Source: Megaustenia siamemsis (Eukaryota > Mollusca > Gastropoda > Stylommatophora > Ariophantidae). Taken from it: a DNA stretch of 64,000 nucleotides. Position numbers and translations under genes: made by a program. Position 1 is the stretch's first letter. Each line of letters opens with the position of its first letter. Below are positions 32,201 through 43,031 of this stretch, one piece after another. Under the pieces are notes generated by a model. The model was not told the DNA's origin and made no database searches. It saw only the letters and a program-made list of their open reading frames with translations. The stretch is from NCBI GenBank assembly GCA_032433765.1, contig JAVIAB010000102.1, positions 8,383,021 through 8,447,020 on the forward strand, in the 5' to 3' direction.

Positions 32201-33607
32201 GTTAATAATAAGCCCTTGTTCGAGCTGTTTGAAAAAACATGTGAGATACACACCTACCTAACCGAGGAGGTAAAAGTCCCAGTAGAAGTTATGTGGGAAT
32301 GTGAGTGGCAGGCTCTGAAAAAGTCTGACCCAACCATTAGGGCTTTCCTTTCTAAAGCCATCCCTAGAGCTAGACCCTCTTACTCTAAAGAAGGGCTCCC
32401 TCTCAGTGATAAACAGATTCTGGCTTCTGTTTCAGATGGGACATGTTTTGGTTTAGTAGAATGTGATCTACACGTCCCCGATCGCCTGAAGGAACATTTC
32501 AGTGAGATGACTCCAATTTTCAAAAATATTGACGTCACGCGTGATGATATTGGCCCGTTTATGGGTGAATATGCCCTCAAACATAACTTGTTGTCAACCC
32601 CTCGTCGCACCCTAATCGGTAGTTATGTCGGGGAAAAATTTGGTTGGCAACACCACTGTTAAAATGGTATTCAGACCACGGATTGGAGGTAACAAAAATT
32701 TATCAAGTGATAGAATATCAACCGTCTAGTTGTTTTAAAAAGTTTGGCGAAATGGTTTCTGACGCTAGGAGGGCTGGTGATCTAGACGAAAGTCAATCTA
32801 TAGTAAGCGATACGATGAAGCTCTTAGGAAACTCGGCCTACGGGAAGACTCTAACCAATAAGGTCAATCATAGCGCTGTCTCGTACGTTCAGGGGGATGA
32901 GATATCGAAAATGATTAATAGTTCCCGGTTTAAAAAGATGACTGAAATAGGGGAGGATCTTTTTGAAATTGAGATGGAGAAAAAGAAAACTGTTTGGGAC
33001 TTGCCCCTACAAATCGGTTTCTTCGTCTATCAATATGCAAAACTTCGTATGTTAGATTTTTATTCGAGTTCTTAGATAAGTTTGTAGATAGGTCCAACTT
33101 TCAGTTATGTGAAACAGATACTGATAGTTTATACTTAGCCTTAAGCGCACCTAAGTTGGAGGACATAGTTAAGTCAGGGCTGCGGGATGAGTTTAATAGT
33201 GTATATAAAGACTGGTTTCCTGCCGAGTTTTGCGATGAGCATGTTAGCAAGACAGACTGTATAAACTGTAAGGGTGTTAAAGCGTACACCAAACGAACGC
33301 CTGGCTTTTTAAACTAGAGTACGAAGGGACAGCTCTTGTTAGCTTATGTAGTAAGACGTACCATTGTAGTGGGGATTATGATAAAATCAGTTGTAAAGGG
33401 CTAAGCAAGCAACACAACAACTTAGATAAAGATATGTTTTTAGAGGTTCTCGCCACGCAAAAGGCCAAGGGTGGGAAAAATGTAGGTTTCAAAGTCTTAA
33501 ATAATTCCATATTTTCCTACAGTCAAACAAGAAATGCTCTTTCCTATTTCTATATAAAAAGAAAGGTAGCTGATGATAACGTCTCGACAACTCCTCTAGA
33601 TATTTAA
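29270..33607 (+). pseudogene. polB: Zinc-finger family-B DNA polymerase (frame-broken copy)
   Basis: This is the mirror copy of the gene at 22015-26358 and nearly identical to it. It carries six one-base deletions, each shortening a homopolymer: C run at 29999-30001, G at 30752-30753, G at 31720-31722, A at 32634-32638, T at 33063-33064 and G at 33303-33304. They split the gene into short open pieces, and the total of six lost bases returns the last segment to frame for the normal stop at 33605. I noticed only two substitutions in the coding part (near 32672 and 33324). The pattern looks like uncorrected long-read consensus error, in which case the gene may be intact in the animal. True decay would normally give substitutions as well. 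Zinc fingers, exonuclease and polymerase motifs are all present in the pieces. Confidence 0.85.
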
Positions 33608-33807
33608 CTCTTTACACTACCAGCTTAGACTACCCAGCAATCTCTAACAGTTTCACCCTTATGATTCATTTATGACACAACGCTAAGCAGACACCCAACT
33701 ACCTATCTATAAATAAATGTTATCCATGTACTATATATTGCCTCAATGTACTGAATATGTTTGTAATGTTATATAATATCCACTGTATGTTATACACCTA
33801 TTGAGAT

Positions 33808-33821
33808 AATAAAAGAATAAA
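33808..33821 (+). terminator. Polyadenylation signals, right polB
   Basis: AATAAA at 33808-33813 and again at 33816-33821, followed by a T/GT-rich stretch. Confidence 0.6.
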
Positions 33822-34026
33822 ATATATCTTTGTCTTCTGTCTTATATTTAATGTTTTTCAATGATGTTGTATAATCTACTAACCTATCACTATCGCTCAA
33901 GTACATAAAGAACTCCAAAGTCAGCACACACCAGACATAAACACGTCACTTCCGGGTCACCTGGACTAGAGGTCAACATCTGGACACGAAATGTCACGGT
34001 TAACTCCCCCTGTCTCTCATGTACAT

Positions 34027-34045
34027 TAGGCGCGCCGCGCGCCTA
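34027..34045. repeat. Subterminal GC palindrome, right
   Basis: Mirror of 21576-21594, 63 bp from the right end. Confidence 0.8.
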
Positions 34046-34108
34046 CTATATATCTTTGTTAATTTAGCGCCTAAATGATATACAGTTGGACCCTTGTATA
34101 CTACTACT

Positions 34109-34114
34109 CTCATC
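34109..34114. other. Target-site duplication, right (CTCATC)
   Basis: Second copy of the 6-bp duplication; the SINE resumes with GACGTAAAAAAAATAC. Confidence 0.9.
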
Positions 34115-34268
34115 GACGTAAAAAAAATACATGAGTACCTCCGAAGTCGGGGTTATCCGCCTGTGCGGCGAGGGACCCCTGCGCACACGGCTGCCAGGGG
34201 AAGATGGATTAACACGCAAAATTCAGTTCTGGGACTTCGTCAGAGGTAAAAGATGGCGAACGGAAAAA
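34115..34268 (+). mobile_element. S2 SINE, 3' half
   Basis: Continues the S2 copy that starts at 21346 (ATGAGTACCTCCGAAG..., ending at AGAGGTAAAAGATGGCGAAC). Confidence 0.8.
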
Positions 34269-34519
34269 AAAATGTTCGCAGGCCTAAGCTTCCTAGTTTT
34301 AGTCGATAAATGGGCGTTGGTTTGTTGTGTCGCTAATTTTGCGATAAATCCGCGATATTTGCGCCTTTAGGTCCGGTACATCCATCTTCGTCATGGATAT
34401 ATTTCTTTAGCCCAGTTATTTCTCTGGTCGTGGTCATTTATTCATCTTCTCCTTTCGACTTTTAACTGCAAAAGGGTACGTTAACGTGCGCTAAGTGCAC
34501 ACGGGATCTCATATTTTTC

Positions 34520-35886
34520 TCCGTTTTTGGAGAGGGCTAGACATCGGTCTCACTAACTAGAAAGGTCTAGACATCGGTCTCACTACCCAGAGAGGGCTAG
34601 ATATCGGATCTCACTAACTAGAAATGCTAGACACCGGTCTCACTAACTAGAAAGGGTTACACATCGGTCTCACTAACGAGAAAGGGCTAGACATCGGTCT
34701 CACTACACAGAGAGGGCTATACATCGGTCTCACTACCCAGAGAGGGCTAAACATCGGTCTCACTAACTAGACAGGGCTAGACATCGGTCTCACTACCCAA
34801 AGAGGGCTAGACATCGGTCTCACTACCCAGAGAGGGCTAGACATCGGTCTCACTACACAGAGAGGGCTAGACATCGGTCTCACTACACAGAGAGGGCTAG
34901 ACATCGGTCTCACTACACAGAGAGGGCTAGACATCGGTCTCACTACACAGAGAGGGCTAGACATCGGTCTCACTACACAGAGAGGGCTAGACATCGGTCT
35001 CACTACCCAGAGAGGGCTAGACATCGGTCTCACTACCCAGAGAGGGCTAGACATCGGTCTCACTACACAGAGAGGGCTAGACATCGGTCTCACTAACTAG
35101 AAAGGGCTAGACATGGGTCTCACTAACTAGAAAGGGCTAGACCTCGGTCTCACTAACTAGAAAGGGCTAGACATCGGTCTCACTACCCAGAGAGGGCTAG
35201 ACATCGGTCTCACTACACAGAGAGGGCTAGACATCGGTCTCACTACACAGAGAGGGCTAGACATCGGTCTCACTACCCAGAGAGGGCTAGACATCGGTCT
35301 CACTAACTAGAAAGGGCTAGACCTTGGTCTCACTAACTAGAAAGGGCTAGACATCGGTCTCACTACCCAGAGAGAGCTAGCCATCGGTCTCACTAACTAG
35401 AAAGGGCTAGACATGGGTCTCACTAACTAGAAAGGGCTAGACCTCGGTCTCACTACCTAGAGAGGGCTCGACATCGGTCTCACTAACTAGAAAGGGCTAG
35501 ACATCGATCTCACTAACTAGAAAGGGCTAGACATCGATCTCACTAACTAGAAAGGGCTAGACCTCGGTCTCACTACCTAGAGAGGGCTCGACATCGATCT
35601 CACTAACTAGAAAGGGCTAGACATCGATCTCACTAACTAGAAAGGGCTAGACATCGATCTCACTAACTAGAAAGGGCTAGACCTCGGTCTCACTACCTAG
35701 AGAGGGCTAGACATCGGATCTCACTAACTAGAAAGGGCTAGACATCGATCTCACTACCCAGAGAGGGCTAGACATCGATCTCACTACCCAGAGAGGGCTA
35801 GACATCGATCTCACTACCCAGAAAGGGCTAGACATCGATCTCACTACCCAGAGAGGGCTAGACATCGGTCTCACTACCCAGAGAGA
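34520..35886 (+). repeat. 30-bp minisatellite, about 45 units
   Basis: Unit contains GGGCTAGACATCGGTCTCAC, with alternating TACCCAGAG, TACACAGAG and TAACTAGAA variants. The 30-bp period keeps a minus-strand frame open (MSSPL..VVRP repeats); this is not a gene. There are no variable spacers, so it is not a CRISPR array. Confidence 0.95.
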
Positions 35887-35999
35887 GAAGGGAGGGTAAA
35901 GCCATGAGGAGACCATTGATTCAATTTTTTTCAGAATTACCACCTCGAGTACAGTGATGATTGAATATAATGATGATTGAATATAGTGATGATTGAATA

Positions 36000-36350
36000 T
36001 CATCATCATCATGTGCCATACCGGTTGGCGTAGGTGATCATGTCCCTCCATAAAGGGTGGCCTGGCTTTATATCGACCACATCACTCAAAAAAGTGCCGC
36101 CGCCAACGAAAAATATGATCACTTACACCATATATAGAGCCGGTTCTGACCTATGGAAGCGAATCATGGACAGTAGACAAACAAATGAAAAGACGATTAG
36201 AGTCCACAGAGATGGGATTTCTCAGAAGAATGTTGAAAGTTCCATGGACAGCTAAAAAGACCAATGAGGAAATTCTTTAAGAGGCCAACACCAAAAAAGG
36301 GAGCTCCTAAAAAACATCAGAAAGAAACAATCAATATTTATCGGGAACAT
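36000..36350 (+). mobile_element. Composite of RT-B and S1' scraps
   Basis: 36000-36052 is an RT-B terminus on the minus strand (CATGTGCCATACCGGTTGGC), 36053-36128 an S1' body scrap (GGTGGCCTGGCTTTATATCG), and 36129-36350 RT-B coding sequence on the plus strand (EPVLTYGSESWTV-like, then the MGFLRRMLKVP block) with frameshifts. Confidence 0.7.
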
Positions 36351-36489
36351 CATTCTGTTGTCACTTCCTTTAGACAAACCCATGCTTGGCACCACGATTT
36401 TCTTCGCATAAATTCTTCCTCGTCACAATTTTTTTTGCATCAAAAGATCTTCGTCACCACTTTTTTTTTCATAAAAACACTCTCTTCAC

Positions 36490-36960
36490 CATTTTTTGCA
36501 TAAAAACATTCTCTTTACCATTTTTTGCATAAAAACAACCTCATCACTATTTTTTGCATAAAAACAACCTCATCACCATTTTATGCAGACAAACACTCTC
36601 TTTACCATTTTTTTGCAGACAAACACTCTCTTTACCATTTTTTGCAGACAAACACTCTCTTTACCATTTTTTGCAGACAAACTCTCTCTTTATCATTTTT
36701 TTGCAGACAAACTCTCTTTTTATCATTTTTTGCAGACAAACTCTCTCTTTACCATTTTTTGCAGACAAACTCTCTCTTTATCATTTTTTGCAGACAAACT
36801 CTCTCTTTACCATTTTTTGCAGACAAACTCTCTCTTTATCATTTTTTGCAGATAAACACTCTCTTTACCATTTTATGTAAACAAAACACCCTCTTCGCCA
36901 TTTTTTTGCATACAAACACCCTCTTCACCATTCTTTGCAGACACTCACTCACTTCACCAC
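36490..36960 (+). repeat. ~30-bp minisatellite
   Basis: Units containing TTTTTTGCAGACAAAC followed by a CTCTCTTTACCA or TATCA variant, degenerating on both sides into TTTGCATAAAAAC forms. Confidence 0.9.
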
Positions 36961-37565
36961 TTTCTTTCCATCATCTCATTCTCGTTATCACCATTTTTCT
37001 TAAAAATTCATTCCTGTCACCCTTTTTTATGCAAAAACACTTTCTTTTACATAAAAACATCCTCGCCACCACTTTCTTTGCATAAACTCATCCTTCCCAC
37101 CTTTATCTTGACATAAACTCATCCTTGTCATCCTGTTCTTTGGCACAGTCATCGTTATTTCTCACTTACTCTCGTAAGCTCTCTGGCTATCTAAAATCCT
37201 ATTCTCATTGTGGAATATGATATGAGTACCCATTTTTCGTGATCAATGTTTCTTTCATGTGATCGGCACAACACCAGGTCGTCTAATTTGTAGGGAGGGG
37301 GCACTTCACTGTCGATTTTAGCGGGTCTAGATGGATATCATCATCATGTGCCATACCGGTTGGCGTAGGCGATCGTGTAGGCGAAGATAGATATAGGAAC
37401 CTCAATAGACTCGTTCACTAACCAGGATAGCCCTGGAAGGTAAACAGGTAGACTCGTAAACCTTTGCTGCCAACCCGTCTAGAAGAAGGGAAACTTCAAA
37501 CTCAAAACTCTCCACTACCTTGTGGACTAGATTCTAGTTAGAGTCGAAGGTTATGGGAGTACATT
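36961..37565. other. Degenerate repeat and unassigned stretch
   Basis: Up to about 37150 there are decayed TTTGCATAAAC units. A short RT-B terminus on the minus strand lies at about 37337-37375. The rest is unassigned. Confidence 0.45.
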
Positions 37566-38275
37566 ATCATCATGTACCATACCGGTTGGTGTAGGCGATC
37601 ATGTCCTTCCACAATCTTCTATCTACAGTGCATCGTATCAGTTTTATTGTTGACTGTTTTCCATGCCATGACACCAAGCTATCCAGTATTTTCTCTCTTT
37701 GTCGCCCGCGATCTCTCTTTCCTTTTATTTGCCAGTTGTAACCAAGTATTCCAACTTTCCTCTTCTCATGATGTGCCCAAAAAATGTTGATTGTTTCTTT
37801 CTGATGTTTTTTAAGAGCTCCCTTTTTGTTTTGGTCTCTTTGAGAACTTCCTCATTGTTCTTTTTATCTGTCCAGGGAACTTTCAACATTCTTCTGAGAA
37901 ATCCCATCTCTGTGGTCTCTAATCGTCTTTTCATTTGTTTGTCTACTGTCCATGATTCGCTTCCATGTGTCAGAATTTGTTCTATATAGCACCGATGAAC
38001 TCTCTTTCTCACTTCTATTGACATAGATTTGTTGCATAAGATATTTTTCATTTTCTGAAATGCTATTTTGGCCTGATCTATTCTGCTTTTTAATTTCTGT
38101 GGTGCATCATCCATCTGATGTTATTATTGTGCCCAAGTATTTGAAACGTTGTACTTATTTCAGAATTGTCCTGTTTATTTTTATGCTGCATGATGGTGAT
38201 GATTGTTTCTTCGATATGACCATTACTTCTGTTTTCTTACTTTTCATTCTGAGACCTTTTGGTCTATGGGAGTAC
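37566..38275 (-). mobile_element. RT-B non-LTR retrotransposon, long 3' fragment
   Basis: Minus-strand pieces in order: GLRMKSKKTEVMVISKKQSS, the KIAFQKMKNILCNKSMSI-like block, RVHRCYIEQILTHGSESWTV, ETTEMGFLRRMLKVPWTDKK, KQSTFFGHIMRRGKLEYLVT, then the terminal codons at 37566. It extends further 5' than most RT-B copies but stops before the YADD region. One or two frameshifts are present. Confidence 0.8.
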
Positions 38276-38465
38276 ACCCAGAGTAGAAATCCTGCGAGAG
38301 GGACCCTAAGGCAGTAGACGTCGTTAACTGAGTTTCTGGCATCCCTTGCATCTTCTTTCAATTCCTAACTTATGGACCTCGTCCCTCCTTCGGAAATTCT
38401 TGAAACGGAGTCGAGAGGGAGATAGTGCGACTGGGTAAAACACTATCTTCATATTCTGTGCCCAG

Positions 38466-38466
<1 letters not shown>

Positions 38467-38512
<46 letters not shown>
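38467..38512. repeat. (TC)n microsatellite
   Basis: About 22 TC units immediately before an S4 copy. Confidence 0.95.
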
Positions 38513-38515
<3 letters not shown>

Positions 38516-38735
38516 TGTCCTTTCGAGCCGAAGACGGCACATAGGGCAGTACCACAATCTCAAAATAGAAACCTGGCGGGCGTGCCAAAATGGCACATAT
38601 TGCGGAGATCACTGCTTCTAAAATCTATCCCTGTTTCCATAACAATACTTTTTACAATGACAGCTTGTCAAACCATCGATCAAAATCCTTAGTCACCTCT
38701 TACGATATGCCTGGCAGGTCACAGTGTCACTATCC
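38513..38735 (+). repeat. S4 dispersed repeat
   Basis: ATTGTCCTTTCGAGCCGAAG to TCACAGTGTCACTATC, a slightly shorter copy of the repeat at 9983. Confidence 0.8.
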
Positions 38736-38756
38736 AGGCAGATTATGTAAAGTGAA

Positions 38757-38970
38757 ATGAGGAAAAAAGCACCAATATTTAAACTTGGAACATGGAACGT
38801 AAAGACCACTGGACTTGTCACAGTTAACACACTGAAAGAAGGGCAAATTAGAACAACAGCCCTCATAGATACTGAACTAAATAGGCAACAGGTTGATACT
38901 GAAACACTCCTTGTTCATTGTATGGCCGAGTGCATTTGTCAAAGGAGGCAAATAATAGTAAATGAATATT
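38757..38970 (+). mobile_element. Non-LTR endonuclease N-terminal fragment
   Basis: Encodes FKLGTWNVKTTGL, then RTTALIDTELNRQQVD, matching the start of an apurinic-type endonuclease domain (the G-T-W-N-V motif carries the catalytic Asn). It is cut off by the palindromic SINE to its right. Confidence 0.6.
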
Positions 38971-39290
38971 ATTATAGAGGGAAACGTCCGAGGCGATAAT
39001 CAGCGTATCAGAGGAAGGGGTATGTTTACAGCACTCGGAAAAATTGACAAATAATCAACAACAGAAAGAAAAAAAAGAAAGAACAATACATAGTCCGAGG
39101 CAGGATCGAACCTGTACTCCTTGGCACAGCGCCTTGCCACGAGAAACCAAACGCTAGGGATCATTGTCAGCTAGCCAAGGAGAACTGGTTCGATCCTGCT
39201 TCGGACCATATAATGTTCTTTGTTTTTTTTTTCTGTTGTTGATTATTCGTTATTTTTTTAATGAGTGCTGTAAACATACCTCTTTCTGTG
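38971..39290. mobile_element. Palindromic SINE-like insertion, second copy
   Basis: Arms at 39010-39124 and 39174-39288 are imperfect inverted repeats around a 49-bp loop. Each carries a GGTTCGATCC-type box B in opposite orientation. A left tail with GTCCGAGGCGATAAT is shared with the copy at 12622-13199. Confidence 0.75.
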
Positions 39291-39371
39291 AAATGATTCA
39301 TTGTGTTTGTCAAACATTGGTAGAATCAGCCATGAGAGAAGTTGTTCGACAAAACAAAACCTCAAAACAAA

Positions 39372-39700
39372 GGTAAAGGTAAAGTACGAGATTTGAACCG
39401 GCGTCTTAGCACGCGAGTTACCACCCATATGTGCTCGGTCGCCTATCCATAAATGTTCGGAGATTTCTGTACAGTGTCGCCTCAAGCATCGAAACTCAGA
39501 TGCGAGGCGATATTCCTCACCTTCGCAGGGTAATACCCTGGTACCCATTTCTGCCAACGGCTGGGTCGACCGTGGAGGTATTTTTTTTTTTCGAACCACG
39601 AGTACAACTCACACTGCTTCCAGCGGGAATCGAACACGGGTTGTCCGAACGTCGGTAGTCCAGTCGGGTGGTTTTCCCAACTAGGGCACCGAGGCCTCCC
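39372..39700 (-). mobile_element. S3 tRNA-derived SINE
   Basis: Same family as 16500-16830: minus-strand head GGCCTCGGTGCCCTAGTTGG, box B GTGTTCGATTCCC, and the body to TCAAATCTCGTACTTTACC. Confidence 0.85.
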
Positions 39701-39834
39701 CTCAAAACAAAACAAAATACATAATAGCTTCCACGAAACGGGTCTGACAAGACGGAAAGCCCCATCCATAGCCCAAGAAACTATTGTTTCGACATAGGTT
39801 TAAGGGAATCTGAAACAGTGTTTCAGAAGAAACA

Positions 39835-40294
39835 AGATACAAATAACACCAGGGCTAAAACTAAGAATAGCAAAATGTTATGTCTTCTCAACATTCCTAT
39901 ATGGTGCAGAAACATGGACAAGAAAACAGAACAGAGAATTAAAAGCTTATGAAATGTGGATATATTGAAGAATATATAGAATTAGATGGAAGGAAAAGAA
40001 AACAAACGATGAAGTCAACTAAAAATGAAAAGAGAACTACTAAACACAATTCAAACAAGACAAATGCGATTTTTTGGCCATGTTAAAAGACATAACAGGC
40101 TACTAAGAGTAATCTTTGAGGGGAAAATACAAGGTAAAAGAGGCAGAGGAAGACCGAGACTAACATGGACGAGTAACATCAAAAGATGGACAAACCAGCC
40201 TATATACCTGCACCATCAAAGCAAGAGACAGAGCAGAATAGCGCTCCACGGTAGCCAACCTTCGTTGCTGAGATGGAACTCGATGATGATGATA

Positions 40295-40329
<35 letters not shown>

Positions 40330-40331
40330 AA
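39835..40331 (+). mobile_element. RT-D non-LTR retrotransposon, 3' fragment with (GAT)n tail
   Basis: Encodes NTRAKTKNSKMLCLLNIPIW-like sequence in broken frames, then KRELLNTIQTRQMRFFGHVK and RGRGRPRLTWTSNIKRWTNQ, ending at GTAGCCAACCTTCGTTG and a (GAT)n run at 40282-40331. Confidence 0.8.
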
Positions 40332-40645
40332 GGATGAAACAGAGTTAAGATGTACAGAGCACGGTGAATATTTCGCTCTATCCACACCCATCTATAATAT
40401 TAAGGCTCACCCAGGCTGGAAGGAATCACCTACAGTTGATTATGTTTCCATCTTTGCGAATAAGAGATCGTGGGTTAAATGGCGTCAGTCGTCTATTTCT
40501 CGCACATGTGAAGACGACACAAACTTTGGGTGATTCATGGATGTCCCTCTCAACTCGAAGGCATTATTAAAATTGTATAGAGCTGCGGTTGTATTCAAAA
40601 TTATTAGCTTCATCAATTACATTTATGCCTGTCTTGGGCAAGTAG
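40332..40645. other. Unassigned stretch
   Basis: Only short chance frames; nothing recognised. Confidence 0.4.
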
Positions 40646-41039
40646 AACAAGACACAAAAAGGGAGGTAATCTAAAAGATGAAAAGGGAGGTAATCTAAAG
40701 GAAGATGAAAAGAGAGGTAATCTAAATGAAGATGAAACGGGAGGTAATCTAGAAGAATAAAAGAAAAGAAAAGGGAGATAATTTAATTTGACTACGACGG
40801 ACCTTAAAACATCTTCTATTTTAGGTTACTATTTTAGATTACATTTTTTTCTCCGTGTTTGTTTTTTTCTGTTTTTGTGTTTGTGTGTGTTTATAGAAGG
40901 GGGGGGGGGGGGGAATTGTCCTGATGGATATCGATTCTCTCCGTTTTTCTCGTCATAAAATAAAGCTTTTAATTAAATTATTTCGCAAATTAATTAACAA
41001 AGACAATATGGCAGTAAGATGGACGACAAATAAAGAGAA
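40646..41039. other. Short GGGAGGTAATCTAAA repeats and poly-G
   Basis: About five irregular copies of a 25-30-bp unit (GGGAGGTAATCTAAAAGATG) to 40760, then a T-rich stretch and a 15-base G run at 40899-40913. Confidence 0.7.
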
Positions 41040-41580
41040 GTGATGGCATTAAAACAAGGAAAATAAAGAGATATGATGGCATTAAAACGATGAAAATAAA
41101 GAGATATGATGGCATTAAAACGATGAAAATAAAGAGATATGATGGCATTAAAACAATGAAAATAAAGAGAAATGATGGCATTAAAACAAAGAAAATAAAG
41201 AGATATGATGGCATTAAAACAATGAAAATAAAGAGATATGATGGCATTAAAACAACGAAAATAAAGAGAAATGATGGCATTAAAACAACGAAAATAAGGA
41301 GATATGATGGCATTAAAACAAAGAAAATAAAGAGATATGATGGCATTAAAACAACGAAAATAAAGAGAAATGATGGCATTAAAACAATGAAAATAAAGAG
41401 ATATGATGGCATTAAAACAAAGAAAATAAAGAGAAATGATGGCATTAAAACAACGAAAATAAAGAGATATGATGGCATTAAAACAAAGAAAATAAAGAGA
41501 AATGATGGCATTAAAACAACGAAAATAAAGAGAAATGATGGCATTAAAACAAAGAATATAAAGAGGAGTGATGAAATTAA
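41040..41580 (+). repeat. 33-bp minisatellite
   Basis: About 16 units containing GATGGCATTAAAACAA and GAAAATAAAGAGA. The 33-bp period keeps frames open on both strands (for example KIKRYDGIKTM); these are not genes. Confidence 0.95.
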
Positions 41581-41599
41581 AAAAAACAAACAATGGCGT

Positions 41600-42135
41600 T
41601 AATTAAAAAAAATTATGACATGAAATCAAAGAAATGATGGCATGAAATTAAAGAAATGATGACATGACATCAAAGAAATGATGGCATGAAATTAAAGAAA
41701 TGATGGCATGAAATTAAAGAAATGATGGCATGAAATTAAAGAAAGGATGGCATGAAATCAAAGAAAGGATGGCATGAAATTAAAGAAATGATGGCATGAA
41801 ATCAAAGAAAGGATGACACGAAATTAAAGAACTGATGGCATGAAATTAAAGAAATGATGGCATGAAATCAAAGAAATGATGGCATGAAATTAAAGAAATG
41901 ATGGCACGAAATTAAAGAAATGATGGCATGAAATTAAAGAAATGATGGCATGAAATTAAAGAAATGATGGCATGAAATTAAAGAAATGATGGCACGAAAT
42001 TAAAGAAATGATGGCATGAAATTAAAGAAATGATGGCATGAAATTAAAGAAATGATGGCATGAAATTTAAAAAAATGATGACATGAAATCAAAGAAATGA
42101 TGGCATGAAATTAAAGAAATGATGGCCTGAAATCT
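41600..42135 (+). repeat. 22-bp minisatellite
   Basis: About 24 units of AAAGAAATGATGGCATGAAA plus TT/TC. The unit shares GATGGCAT with the neighbouring 33-bp array, suggesting a common origin. Confidence 0.95.
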
Positions 42136-42278
42136 CAGACCATCTGTGTGGTGACAAGCATTTTTTTATGTTTAGACGTGACCATGTTTGGCATTGGTAG
42201 TACAATGTTGGAATGAATATACTCTATATAAGATGTTTCTTGGTGGTAATAGGTATTGATTTTTGTTGAAGTATAGGG

Positions 42279-42279
42279 G

Positions 42280-42334
<55 letters not shown>

Positions 42335-42635
42335 AGTACCGAGAATGCTGGCGTAGGTGATCATGTCTCTCCACAACTTTCGATCTCGACAGTTATTTAT
42401 CATTTCTGTTGTTGACCATCTGCCAAGCCATTCTCTTAATCTATCTGATATCTTTTCTCTTTGCTTCCCTCTATCTCTTCGCCCCTCAATTTTCCCAGTT
42501 GTCACAATATATTCCAGCTTTTCTCTTCTCAGTACAGGGCCAAAAAATGATGATTGTTTCTTCCTAATATTGGAAATTAGCTCTCTTTTTGATTTGGCCT
42601 CTTTCAGAACGTTTTCATTACTCTTTGTAGAATAG
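42279..42635 (-). mobile_element. RT-B' fragment with expanded (CAT)n tail
   Basis: (CAT)n at 42279-42333 is the 3' tail. The minus strand then encodes the RT-B' terminus (LWRDMITYASILGT-like), the RDRGKQREKI block and KKQSSFFG..VLRREKLEYIV, up to NENVLKEAK. It is 5'-truncated. Confidence 0.8.
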
Positions 42636-43030
42636 GGGATAACTGGACCAATATTTGGTTTCTTTCTTCAACAAATACTAATAACACAACTTGAAGAGTC
42701 GACCACACAAAGGATGGAGTGATGGAATATTAGACACACTATGGGGTTTCAGTCGCCTAGTTGGGAAAAGCACAATAAAAGCATCATAACGATGGACTGC
42801 ATACAACTAAAACAAGTAGTAAAAATGTAAAGAGTACACTTTTTACTTATGTCGAGGGGCTCACGGCAGAACCAGAGGGATAACGTACGCATGGTCAAAG
42901 CAGTGGTCACGACGTGTGAGACTCACATTTATTTCACACCTGACAGAAAAAATCATTTTTGTCTACCGCGGGGTTCATACACTGTACGTCGGCATTTCAG
43001 CCAGTGAAACAGTGGTTTTAGCAGCACGGC
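42636..43030. other. Unassigned stretch with an RT-G scrap
   Basis: 42690-42760 resembles RT-G (AGTCGACCACACAAAGGATG; compare 15945-15990). Nothing else recognised. Confidence 0.4.
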
Positions 43031-43031
43031 C

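Larger units (their letters stand above)
21516..34108. mobile_element. Palindromic Polinton-like element encoding only PolB
   Basis: A 12,593-bp element made of two inverted arms (21516-27657 and 27838-34108) around a 180-bp unique spacer. Both outer ends read AGTAGTATACAAGGGTCC inwards; the right end has one extra AGT. It is flanked by a 6-bp duplication. Each arm holds, from the outside in: a 19-bp GC palindrome, a polyadenylation signal, a family-B DNA polymerase gene, its promoter and leader intron, and 136-bp iterons. A 6-bp duplication, AG-first termini and a protein-primed type PolB are known traits of Polinton/Maverick elements. Integrase, protease, ATPase and capsid genes are absent, so mobilisation in trans is inferred. 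Alternatives are an integrated linear plasmid or a virus-derived replicon. Confidence 0.85.

Noticed and set aside
29204..33317. Six separate genes in the right arm
   Set aside because: They are frame pieces of one gene collinear with the intact left copy, split by single-base homopolymer losses.
21516..34108. Whole palindrome as an assembly fold-back
   Set aside because: The outer flanks differ and restore an S2 SINE with a single CTCATC; the arms also differ in iteron number. Not excluded for the interior without spanning reads.
34767..35093. Possible CRISPR array or 10-residue repeat protein
   Set aside because: The 30-bp units are directly adjacent with no variable spacers, and the setting is eukaryotic.
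40990..41602. Three overlapping 170-199-codon frames on both strands
   Set aside because: The 33-bp period keeps all frames open; overlapping frames on both strands argue against coding.
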